Counted from the stretch's first letter, positions 43,920-52,572 are shown. The stretch: DNA of 64,000 bases from Sphingobacterium sp. GVS05A (GCF_019969845.1 NZ_JAHXYR010000001.1:682001-746000), one strand, 5' to 3'. The notes: generated by a model from the sequence alone, not told the origin. Program-made: numbers and translations.

Positions 43920-44369
43920 ATGAAGAAGAATTTTGCAAAAGCAGAAATGTTTATCCGGAAAGATGTCGCTGAAGTGTTTCAGGCGATGGTAGACCCTGCG
44001 ATTACAACTAAAATCTGGTTTACCAAGAGTTCGGGAAAATTGGAAAAGGGAAAGACGATTGAATGGGAATGGGAGATGTATAATCATAAGGTCAATGTTG
44101 AGGTGCTGGAGATCATAGAAAACCAAAAAATTATTTTCAACTGGGGCAATTATGACAGGCCTTCAATTGTCGAATGGGAATTTCGTGCGATAGAAGGGGG
44201 AACGTTTGTATCCGTGACCAATGAAATCGAACATGATACGCCCGAAAAGCTGATCGCTGAGGTGCGCGATAGTACTGAAGGATTTACACTCGTTTTGGCC
44301 AATCTGAAAGCATATCTGGAATTTAATATTTTGCTTAATCTGGTAGGAGATAGGTTCCCGGAAATGTAG
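43920..44369 (+). CDS. SRPBCC (AHSA1-like) domain protein
   Basis: 149 residues in the START/Bet v1-like fold: 'AEMFIRKDVAEVFQAMVDPAITTKIW' then 'FTKSSGKLEKGKTIEWEWEMYNHKVNVEVLEI' and a final long helix 'DSTEGFTLVLANLKAYLEF'. Ligand unknown. It is convergent with the retropepsin-like gene (18 bases between ends). Related in family, but not closely in sequence, to the protein at 10855. Confidence 0.85.
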   Translation: MKKNFAKAEMFIRKDVAEVFQAMVDPAITTKIWFTKSSGKLEKGKTIEWEWEMYNHKVNVEVLEIIENQKIIFNWGNYDRPSIVEWEFRAIEGGTFVSVTNEIEHDTPEKLIAEVRDSTEGFTLVLANLKAYLEFNILLNLVGDRFPEM

Positions 44370-44387
44370 GCAGCGTGAAAATAGCGT

Positions 44388-45674
44388 TTATAATGAGGGT
44401 TGTTTTCGGAGATATGACTTTCGGATACGATAGCCTATAAAGATCAGTAGTCCGCTGATCAAAATTACAATTAACATCCTTACAAGCTTAAACTCATTGT
44501 ATGTGCTGTAGTTGTCATTTTGGTATTTGTTTGCTTTCAGATATATTTTGCCGCTGCGGTTATCCAGGATAAAATTAAATTGATTTAATATTTTATTGCC
44601 CAATAAGCTTTGCTTGGTATTCGGATAATCGGGATTATTGGCATTGGTTACAATGTTTTTAAATACCTGGTTCCCGATTTTGAGCTCCGGAATGACAATG
44701 ATCTTTTTTCTGCCAAAAGAAAATAGCGAATGATATTTGTTCCAAAGACCATAACGATTTGTAAAATCGTCCCCAATAAGCATACTGCCATCCCGACCAG
44801 TATCAAATAGAAAATGGAAGGGATAATCCTGTTCTCCGACTTTGATATTGACTTCAAATCGGGGGCGATGTTGGAAATAGTCAACATCGTGAACTTGATA
44901 GCCCTGTAGATCGTTGATTATCTGATCGCTTAGGATCATAATCTTTTTCTCATAATCAACTTCGATAATCTTGTCCCGGAACAGTGAATTTCCGATGATC
45001 ATATCTTCACCATCCGCTAGATTTCGAATTTGCACCAACGGAACTTTATCCCAGCGTAATCCACCAATTTCCAAACTATTGATACTAGCACTGGGCTCAT
45101 TGTTTGTTCCATCCGTATTCTGGACACTGATGTGACCATCAAATTTGACAGCCGCTTTTGCAGGAGATTGCTTGCTGAGGCAGGTGATACCCGCTCCCAG
45201 ATCAAACATGATCGTCAAGTTTTTATAACCATTGAGGCTTCCCTTAAAATAAAGACGACTATTTTTCATAAAAAAGGGAATGGTATCCGACGAGTGTATC
45301 GCTGGCTTAGGTTGTACAGTCGGATTTAATAGTTGCTCATAATTGGCCGATATGCGCGTTAGAATACGATCCCGTTCATTCAGTAATATGATGAAATCAT
45401 AGGTTTTACCATAAGTAGTCGTAAAAGAAATGGAATCCTTATCGGTAATAAATGTGATCTTACGTTCTGCTCTTGGCACCTGTGTATAGTAGATATCAGG
45501 TGCCGTTGCGGGGATTAATTTCCATACATCCTTAGCTAACAACTTTCCATCACGGATACTGACGAAGGGTTTGCTGGCCTGAATCACAGGTAGATTTTGT
45601 TGGCCTTGAGTTTTGGAGACCATAAACACGGCAAAACCCAAACTAAGGGCGAGAAGCAGTGCTGTTATCTTCAT
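44388..45674 (-). CDS. Membrane-anchored two-lobed retropepsin-like aspartic protease homolog
   Basis: 428 residues. Signal peptide 1-25, an N-terminal domain to about 135, then two retropepsin-like lobes. Lobe 1 has D158-L-G ('IMFDLGAGITCLS') and 'DMIIGNSLF'; lobe 2 has D291-T-G ('HFLFDTGRDGSMLI') and 'SLLGNKIL'. A transmembrane helix at about 398-415 with a basic tail anchors it, putting the lobes in the periplasm. Two lobes in one chain would give a pseudo-dimer like pepsin; the DTG of lobe 1 is DLG, so activity may be altered. It is the last gene of the sigma/anti-sigma operon, which hints at proteolytic signalling. Confidence 0.78.
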   Translation of the reverse strand: MKITALLLALSLGFAVFMVSKTQGQQNLPVIQASKPFVSIRDGKLLAKDVWKLIPATAPDIYYTQVPRAERKITFITDKDSISFTTTYGKTYDFIILLNERDRILTRISANYEQLLNPTVQPKPAIHSSDTIPFFMKNSRLYFKGSLNGYKNLTIMFDLGAGITCLSKQSPAKAAVKFDGHISVQNTDGTNNEPSASINSLEIGGLRWDKVPLVQIRNLADGEDMIIGNSLFRDKIIEVDYEKKIMILSDQIINDLQGYQVHDVDYFQHRPRFEVNIKVGEQDYPFHFLFDTGRDGSMLIGDDFTNRYGLWNKYHSLFSFGRKKIIVIPELKIGNQVFKNIVTNANNPDYPNTKQSLLGNKILNQFNFILDNRSGKIYLKANKYQNDNYSTYNEFKLVRMLIVILISGLLIFIGYRIRKSYLRKQPSL

Positions 45675-45686
45675 CTGTTTTATTTT

Positions 45687-46100
45687 TTAATTACGCGGTT
45701 CAATTCCCTTTGTAATAAAATCTGTGATCAACTTGTAATCGTTTTTTACTACGGCATAAGAAGCCTTGTTAAGCTGATCGCGATTTGCAATGACTTCTAG
45801 ATTGGTCTCATCCATATAGAGCTTGTAATGGGGGCCATTAACGGATGATAATATCGCTGTATCTCCCGACAAAACCAAAGATTTACCTGCTTTTTGACTC
45901 CAGCTTTTAATGTATTGGCCAATTGAAGCCGATTGTGCTTTTGGAAAGCTCGCCGTTAAAGTACAGAGTGAGCCAACTTCGGTGTAGATAACAGTAGTTT
46001 CAGAATGATTGACAGCAAATTGATCAAATAGCTTTTTACCAGATACGAATAAGCCAACACATAGCATAGCTATTGCGATAAGGGTGTAATTTGTTTTCAT
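45687..46100 (-). CDS. Small membrane-anchored or exported protein of the sigma operon
   Basis: 137 residues. The hydrophobic segment 'YTLIAIAMLCVGLFVSG' (5-21) is a signal peptide or anchor. The rest is a small mixed domain ('TVIYTEVGSLCTLTASFPKAQ', 'NGPHYKLYMDETNLEVIANRDQ'). No family recognised. Its start overlaps the stop of the upstream membrane protein gene by four bases (ATGA), and the retropepsin-like gene follows 12 bases after it, so the three are translationally linked. Confidence 0.7.
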   Translation of the reverse strand: MKTNYTLIAIAMLCVGLFVSGKKLFDQFAVNHSETTVIYTEVGSLCTLTASFPKAQSASIGQYIKSWSQKAGKSLVLSGDTAILSSVNGPHYKLYMDETNLEVIANRDQLNKASYAVVKNDYKLITDFITKGIEPRN

Positions 46101-46540
46101 GATTGATTTTTATTTTTACGGATGAAATAATAGACGAGCAAACCGAATGCTAAGCTCATACTCAGAATAATGGCTGAGTGAAAGCCAAGAGGTTGGGTAA
46201 AATAGCATAGCGTGAGTCCGACGGAGCCGGCAAATAATACACAGCACCAGCTTAAGGCTTGTTCTACAAGATTGTTTTCTTTCGGAAGGATCTCCGTAAC
46301 GATCTCCAAAGGTGCATTCCTTTCAATCAGGGTTCTGCGCAAACGATCGTTTAGGAATAGCTTGACAAGCTTGAGCAAAAAAGAGGAAGCGATCCAGATG
46401 GACAGCAAAACAGCAATCGCGTTGAGCGAGAAAAAAATAACTTCTTTATCTGCCATCACGGAAGCAGCTTGTTGTGCAGCTATCGTGGGCATCGTATTGA
46501 TTGTAAGCAGTACCAATGTTAAGTTAAAAATGCGTTTCAT
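46097..46540 (-). CDS. Small membrane protein of the sigma operon
   Basis: 147 residues. A signal-like N-terminus ('LTLVLLTINTMPTIAAQQ') is followed by three transmembrane helices: about 34-58, 93-110 and 118-137. A basic loop with R/K lies between the first and second helix. No known family. It begins a second transcript unit: an ECF-type promoter (46562-46589) lies 22 bases upstream of its ATG, inside the end of the anti-sigma gene. It overlaps the next gene by four bases. Confidence 0.7.
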   Translation of the reverse strand: MKRIFNLTLVLLTINTMPTIAAQQAASVMADKEVIFFSLNAIAVLLSIWIASSFLLKLVKLFLNDRLRRTLIERNAPLEIVTEILPKENNLVEQALSWCCVLFAGSVGLTLCYFTQPLGFHSAIILSMSLAFGLLVYYFIRKNKNQS

Positions 46541-46561
46541 ACAATTGATTTTTATAGTATA

Positions 46562-46589
46562 TCAGACCTACCAATCCAATTTAGGTTGC
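46562..46589 (-). promoter_or_regulatory. Internal ECF-type promoter (GCAACC-N16-GTCTGA)
   Basis: Minus strand: GCAACC (46589-46584), a 16-base spacer, GTCTGA (46567-46562). The bases GCAACCTAAATT are identical to those of the promoter upstream of the sigma gene, with the same spacing. It would start a transcript just before the membrane protein gene at 46540. Confidence 0.65.
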
Positions 46590-47038
46590 AAGGAATTTGT
46601 TTTTTTTATGATGATGTTCATTTTTTGTCGATATCGGATGAGGGATAGTATGGTCTTTACGCTGATTAAAGAAAGTGGTAGGAGGGCAAAGAAATAACGT
46701 AAATTATCGGGAAGCTGAATAAATAACTTGATAAATTGGTTCCCGTAGATAACAGCAGCAACTGTAACCAATAGACCACCTAAGCTTGCAGCAAGGAGGG
46801 CTGCCCAATGAATTGGAGCCCTTTGAGGAATTAGCATACCGACAATATAATCGGGTAGATCAGGATCAAAGCTTGCCATGGGTAATTCTTGGATCGTCGA
46901 GTTGATCAACTGATAGTTTTCAAATTTGATTCTGCATGCTGCACAGGTGGAAATATGATCCATTTCCAATCTTGTTGTATCGTTAGTGGAATCAGTAAGA
47001 GCCTGCAATTGTTCTTCTGTTAAATGTGTACTGTTCAT
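46568..47038 (-). CDS. Zinc-finger anti-sigma factor (ZAS-like)
   Basis: 156 residues. The N-terminus carries the anti-sigma zinc motif H-x3-C-x2-C ('DHISTCAACRIKF', about 27-39). Two transmembrane helices follow, about 79-98 ('ALLAASLGGLLVTVAAVIYG') and 112-130. It probably binds the ECF sigma encoded just upstream, whose stop it overlaps by four bases (ATGA). In redox-sensing ZAS proteins a cysteine pair also reacts to oxidants; here that is possible but unproven. Confidence 0.85.
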   Translation of the reverse strand: MNSTHLTEEQLQALTDSTNDTTRLEMDHISTCAACRIKFENYQLINSTIQELPMASFDPDLPDYIVGMLIPQRAPIHWAALLAASLGGLLVTVAAVIYGNQFIKLFIQLPDNLRYFFALLPLSLISVKTILSLIRYRQKMNIIIKKTNSLQPKLDW

Positions 47039-47637
47039 AGTTCCTCTCTTTTTTGTGATTTGAGTAGAATATCTTTTAATTGCTTACGTGCGCGAAACAA
47101 ATAGGACTTTATCGTACCCTCTGGTAATTGTGTGATTTCAGAAATCTCCTGTAGACTCAATTCCTGTTGGTAATGTAATCCGATCAGCGTTTGATATAAT
47201 GCAGAGAGCTGTGCTACAGCCTGTGCTATTGTCTGGCTGAGTTCGCGCGCAAAAAGCCTATTTTCTGTTTCGTTGCTGGCTGCTTGTACCATTTTATAAT
47301 CTGTATAAGACAAATCAGCATTTTCAAAAAAACTTTCCATGAGGATAGGACGTTTTTTCTGCAGATAATGCAAGCAGGTATTATACGTAATCTGTCCGAT
47401 CCAAGTCGACAATTTGCTCTGAAAACGAAATTGTCTTAGATTATTGTGAACTTTAATATAGACATCCTGTATAATGTCTCGGCGGTCTGCAACGACTGGG
47501 ATCATTTTGTAAACCAAATGAGCGACGAGCTTCTCATGATCAACGATAAGCTTATGGAAAGCATGCGGATCCCGTTGGAGGATCTGAGAGACTAGTTCCC
47601 GGTCGGCTTGACGTTGTATAGCTGTTTCTGTGTTCAC
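47035..47637 (-). CDS. ECF RNA polymerase sigma factor
   Basis: 200 residues from GTG 47637 (TTG at 47643 is the alternative). Region 2 includes 'DRRDIIQDVYIKVHNNLRQFRF' and region 4 'LSALYQTLIGLHYQQELSLQEISEITQLPEGTIKSYLFRARKQL'. RpoE-like type, distinct from the two FecI-like sigmas in this window, and paired with a zinc anti-sigma. The GTG is preferred because the -10 element GTCTTA ends only seven bases before it, placing the transcription start at or next to the start codon. It heads a five-gene operon. Confidence 0.9.
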   Translation of the reverse strand: MNTETAIQRQADRELVSQILQRDPHAFHKLIVDHEKLVAHLVYKMIPVVADRRDIIQDVYIKVHNNLRQFRFQSKLSTWIGQITYNTCLHYLQKKRPILMESFFENADLSYTDYKMVQAASNETENRLFARELSQTIAQAVAQLSALYQTLIGLHYQQELSLQEISEITQLPEGTIKSYLFRARKQLKDILLKSQKREEL

Positions 47638-47644
47638 GGACAAA

Positions 47645-47672
47645 TAAGACCCACAAGTGAAATTTAGGTTGC
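47645..47672 (-). promoter_or_regulatory. ECF-type promoter of the sigma gene (GCAACC-N16-GTCTTA)
   Basis: Minus strand: GCAACC (47672-47667), 16-base spacer, GTCTTA (47650-47645). Both the AAC core of the -35 and the GTC of the -10 are the usual ECF pattern. With transcription starting about seven bases on, the mRNA would be leaderless from GTG 47637. Autoregulation is the natural reading. Confidence 0.7.
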
Positions 47673-47876
47673 AATAATTTAAAAATAAATATTTTAAATT
47701 ATTTATCTAACTGATTTTTAGTTTGTTTTGTTTTCTGGTTTCATTGGATTTCTTTTTTGGAAACAAAGATTGTAGTGAGACCTACTCAGAATCTCATTGT
47801 TTTTACGAGATAAGCTGTATATTCACTGGATAGATTCATACAGATTGTACTATTGAAAACTTTACGTCCATTACTG

Positions 47877-48776
47877 ATGCGCAGGAATTTATTGCTGTTC
47901 TTTATCCTATGTTTATTCTGCCTTTACACGAAGGGGCAGGAGATTGACACAACATTTATTTATACCTATCCCAATGCATCCTGGATAACGAGTTATCTCT
48001 CTACAAGTGCGGTCAATATGACCACTGAAGACAAAACTTTTGAACCGAATAACCCCTTGAAAATCGGAGTAGGATTAGGGATCCGGAATACAATGATTAA
48101 TTTTCTTGTGGGCACAAAGATTGTTTCATTAAAAGACAAGACATACGGTAAAACGAGTTCGACAGACTTTCAGGTACATCGCTATGGTCGAAAATTTGTA
48201 ACAGATATCTATTTCCAGCGTTATAAAGGATTCTTTGCCATGGATGGAGAGGATACTAAGCTTTTTCCGGCGATGAAAATCAATCAGATGGGACTCGAGC
48301 AGACCTATGTGTTCAATCACACACGGTTTTCATTAAAAGCAGCCTTTGAACGAAGCGAGCGTCAGCTTCAGAGTGCAGGGAGCTTCCTGCTGGGAGCCAA
48401 TGTGTATTGGCATCAACTGCGGGATTTTGAAGGGTTTGACGGTAATTTTGTGCAAAATCTCGACAATCTTCAAATTGGTGCGCAAGGAGGATATGTACAT
48501 TCCTGGGCTCTGGGACAGCATTGGCTCATAACGGCGTATACAACGATTGGTTTTAACATTGGAAACGATGTCGAAAATTTCCGGAACTTTCGTTTTAAAG
48601 TATACCCAACTGTACTGGCCAGGACAGTGGCCAGTTATGCCAAGAATGATTGGTCTTTTACCTACGGAATGGTGATCAATAATAAAATGAACTTTTTTGA
48701 GACAAAAAAGGACTATACAGTCACGAATGTGAATCTACAGTTATCTGTAACTAGACAAATTAATTTTTCATTTTAA
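47877..48776 (+). CDS. DUF4421 family exported protein
   Basis: ATG 47877 is preferred over TTG 47853 (299 residues), and gives the signal peptide 'LLLFFILCLFCLYTKGQ'. The DUF4421 core is clear: 'NPLKIGVGLGIRNTMINFLV' and 'VHRYGRKFVTDIYFQRYKGFF', then beta strands rich in aromatic residues ending '...RQINFSF'. These Bacteroidota-specific proteins are predicted outer-membrane barrels of unknown function. It is transcribed divergently from the sigma operon; no GCAACC element is seen on its side of the gap. Confidence 0.8.
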   Translation: MRRNLLLFFILCLFCLYTKGQEIDTTFIYTYPNASWITSYLSTSAVNMTTEDKTFEPNNPLKIGVGLGIRNTMINFLVGTKIVSLKDKTYGKTSSTDFQVHRYGRKFVTDIYFQRYKGFFAMDGEDTKLFPAMKINQMGLEQTYVFNHTRFSLKAAFERSERQLQSAGSFLLGANVYWHQLRDFEGFDGNFVQNLDNLQIGAQGGYVHSWALGQHWLITAYTTIGFNIGNDVENFRNFRFKVYPTVLARTVASYAKNDWSFTYGMVINNKMNFFETKKDYTVTNVNLQLSVTRQINFSF

Positions 48777-48820
48777 TATTTCCGACATCGGGCTGCTTGA
48801 AATGCTAGACTTCATTTCTC

Positions 48821-48853
48821 GTTTCATGGTAGCAATAAGGACTACCATGAAAC
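48821..48853. terminator. Bidirectional hairpin terminator
   Basis: GTTTCATGGTAG (48821-48832) pairs perfectly with CTACCATGAAAC (48842-48853), between the DUF4421 gene and the convergent reductase gene. Confidence 0.82.
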
Positions 48854-48863
48854 AGGTTTATCT

Positions 48864-49919
48864 TTAAGGAATGATCTGTTTGTTCCGCATTTCATCGAAT
48901 AACCGAAAAAACATCTGCTCGGTATCAATGTATTCATGGAAACCGAATCTTCGTGCTTTGCTACCATCCGCAAAAAAGTCGTAATTCCAGGAGAAGACAA
49001 AGTCGCCGAATGCCCAAGCGGAGACCTCCTGATAATTATAATTTAATCCCTGTTGTTTCTGTATGTCTTCCCATATATATTCTTTATCGGACATCATAGT
49101 CTGTAGGTTTAGGGGGAGGGGGGTGTCGACTTTCATATTAAAATATTCTGCAATTTTGGGCCAGAGATCTTTCCAGCGGAATAAATCTCCATTGTTAATA
49201 TTAAAAGCCTGATTGGCCGCTTGAGGTTCTGTTGCTGCCCATATCGTTGCCTTTGCCAATAAAGTAGCGTCTGTCATCTCGAGTAAGGTGTCGTATGCGC
49301 CAATCTTGCCCGGAAAACGAAGCGGAATATTTAATTTTTTGGAAATAGTGGCATATACAGCTATCAACAATGCAAGGTTCATCGGGTTTCCAGTTGCCGT
49401 TCCACCCACAACCGACGGCCGTATAGCCGACCAGGTCCACTGTTTGCCAATTTGTTGCTGTTGAAGGTACTGAAGCTGGCTGGTGTTAAATTCAGGTGGC
49501 ATATGACCAGCATCAGATTCTTTGGCCGGTGTTTTAAATGGGCCAAGGTGGGCACCATAAACCTTATAACCTTGCATAAGACTAACATGTTGCAGGGATT
49601 TGGCCACTGGCTCAATCGCCGTCATTACATTGACCAACATCCTCAAATTTGGCTCAACCAATGCTGCCCAGTTATCTCTATCCTGATAAGCTGCATAAAA
49701 GATATGAGTTACCTTAGTTAATACACTTAGTTTGTTGACTGTGTCTGTTAAATCCAGTAAATCTACAGCAACATAACGAACACGGCCATGATCGGTCCCG
49801 CCACGACGGGACAGACCTATTATATCCCAGTTGCCAAGACTGCTAAGATGTTCAATAAGATTTGTACTGATTACTCCATTTGCACCCACAATCAATGCCG
49901 TATTTTTTATAGTTTCCAT
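48864..49919 (-). CDS. PRISE-like NAD(P)-dependent reductase (short-chain family)
   Basis: 351 residues of an extended SDR. The dinucleotide loop is 'ALIVGANGVISTNLIEHL' (about 8-25), followed by 'VDLLD'. 'HVSLMQGYKVYGAHLGPFK' and the later Y in 'LQYLQQQQIGKQWTWSAIRP' match the plant progesterone 5-beta-reductase/iridoid synthase-like group, which reduces activated C=C bonds. The bacterial role is unknown. It is divergent from an AraC gene at 50002 (82 bases), which probably controls it. Confidence 0.85.
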   Translation of the reverse strand: METIKNTALIVGANGVISTNLIEHLSSLGNWDIIGLSRRGGTDHGRVRYVAVDLLDLTDTVNKLSVLTKVTHIFYAAYQDRDNWAALVEPNLRMLVNVMTAIEPVAKSLQHVSLMQGYKVYGAHLGPFKTPAKESDAGHMPPEFNTSQLQYLQQQQIGKQWTWSAIRPSVVGGTATGNPMNLALLIAVYATISKKLNIPLRFPGKIGAYDTLLEMTDATLLAKATIWAATEPQAANQAFNINNGDLFRWKDLWPKIAEYFNMKVDTPLPLNLQTMMSDKEYIWEDIQKQQGLNYNYQEVSAWAFGDFVFSWNYDFFADGSKARRFGFHEYIDTEQMFFRLFDEMRNKQIIP

Positions 49920-50001
49920 ATGAATTGCTTTTTAAACAAAATTAGCGTTGCTTTGAATCGAAGAGAGGTAAAAATCGGCTATAATTTTGTAAATTTCTGG
50001 A

Positions 50002-50793
50002 ATGGAACGCTATCGACAATTTGAACCTATCCTGATCTCGGAATTTAAAACGCGCGCGTGGACACATCCGGAGCATAATCACAACCACTACGAACTTATC
50101 TTTATTTTAAGTGGGGAGGGAAGTCATGTGATCAATGGCTATGCCGTACCTTATCAAAGTGATACCGTTTTCTTTATCGGACCAGAAGAGTATCACTATT
50201 TTGATATTAGGCAGGAGACGCATTTTATTTATTTAAAATTTACAGATGCTTACATCTATCGGACTACAAACGAATCGGGTCATTTAACCCGTCAATTGGA
50301 GTATTTAATAAAAAGCAGAGAAACTCATCAGCATGGATTCCCACTTCTTGCAGCTGATCTACAGACTGTCCGTCTGCTGTTTAATGTGATTGCGTCCCTA
50401 AAACACGATATCTTTGCAAATCAAGATTTAATATGGCATCAGCTGCTCAGCATCTCAATGCTGCTGATGAGAAATATGCCCGAATTACAGATGGATGGTC
50501 CTAGAAGTCGCGATCTACAGGCTATGTTTTGCTATATTCATAAAAATATATATACGCCAGATCTGTTGAGATCTCAGGTAATGGCCCCTCATTTCAATAT
50601 TTCTGCTGATTATTTAGGTACCTATTTTAAACGTAATGTTGGTATGACCATAAGGACTTATATCCATCACTATCGGAATACACTTATTCGGCAACGCATT
50701 GCCGCTGGACGAATGATTTTAAAGGAAATTGCTGATGAGTTTGGATTGACAGATGTCAGTCATCTGACCAAGATCTTGGGGAAAGACGTTTAG
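50002..50793 (+). CDS. AraC family transcriptional regulator with atypically short C-terminus
   Basis: 263 residues. The N-terminal cupin sensor is seen in 'HPEHNHNHYELIFILSGEGS' with several histidines and 'DTVFFIGPEEYHYF'. The C-terminal part has a first H-T-H ('NISADYLGTYFKRNVGMTIRTYI'); the second begins 'KEIADEFGLTDVSHLTKIL' but stops right after (GKDV), without the FKxxxGxxPxxYR tail normal in AraC proteins. It could be a natural variant or a 3' truncation. Target: probably the divergent reductase gene. TAATTTTG at 49982-49989 resembles a -7 box, but its TTTG partner is too far (26 bases). Confidence 0.82.
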   Translation: MERYRQFEPILISEFKTRAWTHPEHNHNHYELIFILSGEGSHVINGYAVPYQSDTVFFIGPEEYHYFDIRQETHFIYLKFTDAYIYRTTNESGHLTRQLEYLIKSRETHQHGFPLLAADLQTVRLLFNVIASLKHDIFANQDLIWHQLLSISMLLMRNMPELQMDGPRSRDLQAMFCYIHKNIYTPDLLRSQVMAPHFNISADYLGTYFKRNVGMTIRTYIHHYRNTLIRQRIAAGRMILKEIADEFGLTDVSHLTKILGKDV

Positions 50794-50800
50794 AGGAAAA

Positions 50801-50847
50801 TAACAAAGCCAGCGAAAAACATGCTACGTTTTTTGCTGGCTTTGTTA
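50801..50847. terminator. Bidirectional hairpin terminator
   Basis: TAACAAAGCCAGC (50801-50813) pairs with GCTGGCTTTGTTA (50835-50847), with an extra A/T stem inside. Ends the AraC gene and may block readthrough from the other side. Confidence 0.85.
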
Positions 50848-50952
50848 TGATGCAGTCTCAGATACGATTACTCATAAACTGTGCGATTGTTGTTATCGCT
50901 GACAGGTCTTAAATATGCTATTTAGCTGCATTTATAATGTATGCTCAGAAAA

Positions 50953-52572
50953 TTAATTACAAGGTATTTTCTTCTTGCCGGCACCCACACCTTTAATCAC
51001 GGTTCTACCATCAACAAGTTGGGTAACTTTCACTGCATTACTTTGTGTACCATTCCATGGGAAAGTATTGAATGCATTGCCATTAGTTAATACAAGTGGA
51101 TACAACTCACCACCGGAAGTTTTGCTACCAAACATAGTCACTTGGCCAGTTCTGCTGATCACAAGTTTAATCAACGGTTTTGTTGCTGTACCTCTTAAGT
51201 CATAGATGTTACCGACTCTTTTATTTGTTTGAACATCCGTGCCTTCATATTTACTACCATCAGCAAACTGGATATTTTGCGTTGAAGATGCGCCTGCATT
51301 CTGGAATTGGATTTCCTGCTTAGCCAATTTTATACCATTTACTTCCATATTGAAAGCGTTGTCCAATTCAGTAATATCAAATACAAAACCATAATCAGCT
51401 ACCGGTGCAGTGAAACTACGTTCAATCGTGCTGCCATTTGCATAGAACACACCCTCTTTCATAATTCCTTTTCTGCGACCGGAAGTGGTTTCAGGATAAC
51501 TCCAGTTTAGTCCATCACTTGTTACATTCTGTGTACAGGTTTTGAAGTTAAGTTTAAGGTCATATTTCTGTCCTGGATTGATCTTTACATTTGGGATGCT
51601 AACATTTGACTTGGTTTCACCATCGATCGTCAGAGCTCCTAAGTTAAGTGTTCCGGAGCTAGTTCCTGGATGTATCAATAGGGAAGGAGCACTAACTACT
51701 GTACGTAAGCCGGTACCTAAACTTGGAAATTGAGCCAATACACCCGCATTATTCAGCCCATTGTAAGTAAGAGCCTCATCCGATAGTTTGAAGTTCGCAG
51801 TAGAATGGCTTGGTTTGAAGACTGCATTTTCAAGTTTGGTGATTGCACCAGTCATGTTCGGATCCATTGTCAAGGTCGTGATGATCTGACTAAAACGGTG
51901 CTTTAACACAACATTTAAGTTGTTTACACCCGTATTCAATTTCAAGTTGCCCGTAAAAAACATTAAATCTCCGCTGATATTGTCTAAACTCGCTGAAGAC
52001 AGTTTGTTTTGGCTATTAATATTGGGTACTGTGCTTGTACTGTTGATGGAATAAGCAATGAAGGTATAGGTTTTCCCTGCGTCAAGAGCGATACCAGTTG
52101 CAGTTGACTCACCGCCATAGCTGTAGATTTTTTCAGTAACATAGTTACCCTGGCTGTCATAAACAACAACTTTATACTTGATATCTTTGTCCAATGGTTT
52201 TTCGGTTACTTGTGTAGCTGCAACTTTTGGACTAGATGCAGCAACTAATCCTCTTTTAACCGCAGCAGCTGAGCTGTTTGTCAGAACAACATCAATGGAG
52301 CATCCGTTACCAAAAGGGACAGTCATTTCCTGAACATCTGATGTATTGTTTGACGCTAGAGAGGCTTTTGTAGATCCCTGCTTTTGACCAACAGTGTTGC
52401 TTTCGTCCCCAGTATAGGCTTCAACACCCTGTAGATTGATCTTAACCACTGTTTCTCCTGTTAAATCTGTAGTTTCACCACTCTTTTTACAAGAGTAGAG
52501 GCTTGAGCCCGTTAGTACAATGCAGGTTAGCATTAGTATGTTTTTCAGATTACGATAAGACTTTAAATTCAT
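50953..52572 (-). CDS. Fimbrillin-like lipoprotein
   Basis: 539 residues. Lipoprotein signal with C28 ('GSSLYSCKKSG'). The body has the FimA/Mfa-like pattern: early 'VKINLQGVEAY', a Ser/Thr-rich region, 'KYKVVVYDSQGNYVTEKIYSYGG', then 'GKTYTFIAYSINST', 'LKHRFSQIITTLTMD' and later 'VKINPGQKYDLKLNFKTC'. In Porphyromonas-type pili the first strand is removed by a protease during assembly; whether this protein forms fimbriae or stays a surface lipoprotein is not known. No pilus partner genes are nearby. Confidence 0.75.
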   Translation of the reverse strand: MNLKSYRNLKNILMLTCIVLTGSSLYSCKKSGETTDLTGETVVKINLQGVEAYTGDESNTVGQKQGSTKASLASNNTSDVQEMTVPFGNGCSIDVVLTNSSAAAVKRGLVAASSPKVAATQVTEKPLDKDIKYKVVVYDSQGNYVTEKIYSYGGESTATGIALDAGKTYTFIAYSINSTSTVPNINSQNKLSSASLDNISGDLMFFTGNLKLNTGVNNLNVVLKHRFSQIITTLTMDPNMTGAITKLENAVFKPSHSTANFKLSDEALTYNGLNNAGVLAQFPSLGTGLRTVVSAPSLLIHPGTSSGTLNLGALTIDGETKSNVSIPNVKINPGQKYDLKLNFKTCTQNVTSDGLNWSYPETTSGRRKGIMKEGVFYANGSTIERSFTAPVADYGFVFDITELDNAFNMEVNGIKLAKQEIQFQNAGASSTQNIQFADGSKYEGTDVQTNKRVGNIYDLRGTATKPLIKLVISRTGQVTMFGSKTSGGELYPLVLTNGNAFNTFPWNGTQSNAVKVTQLVDGRTVIKGVGAGKKKIPCN

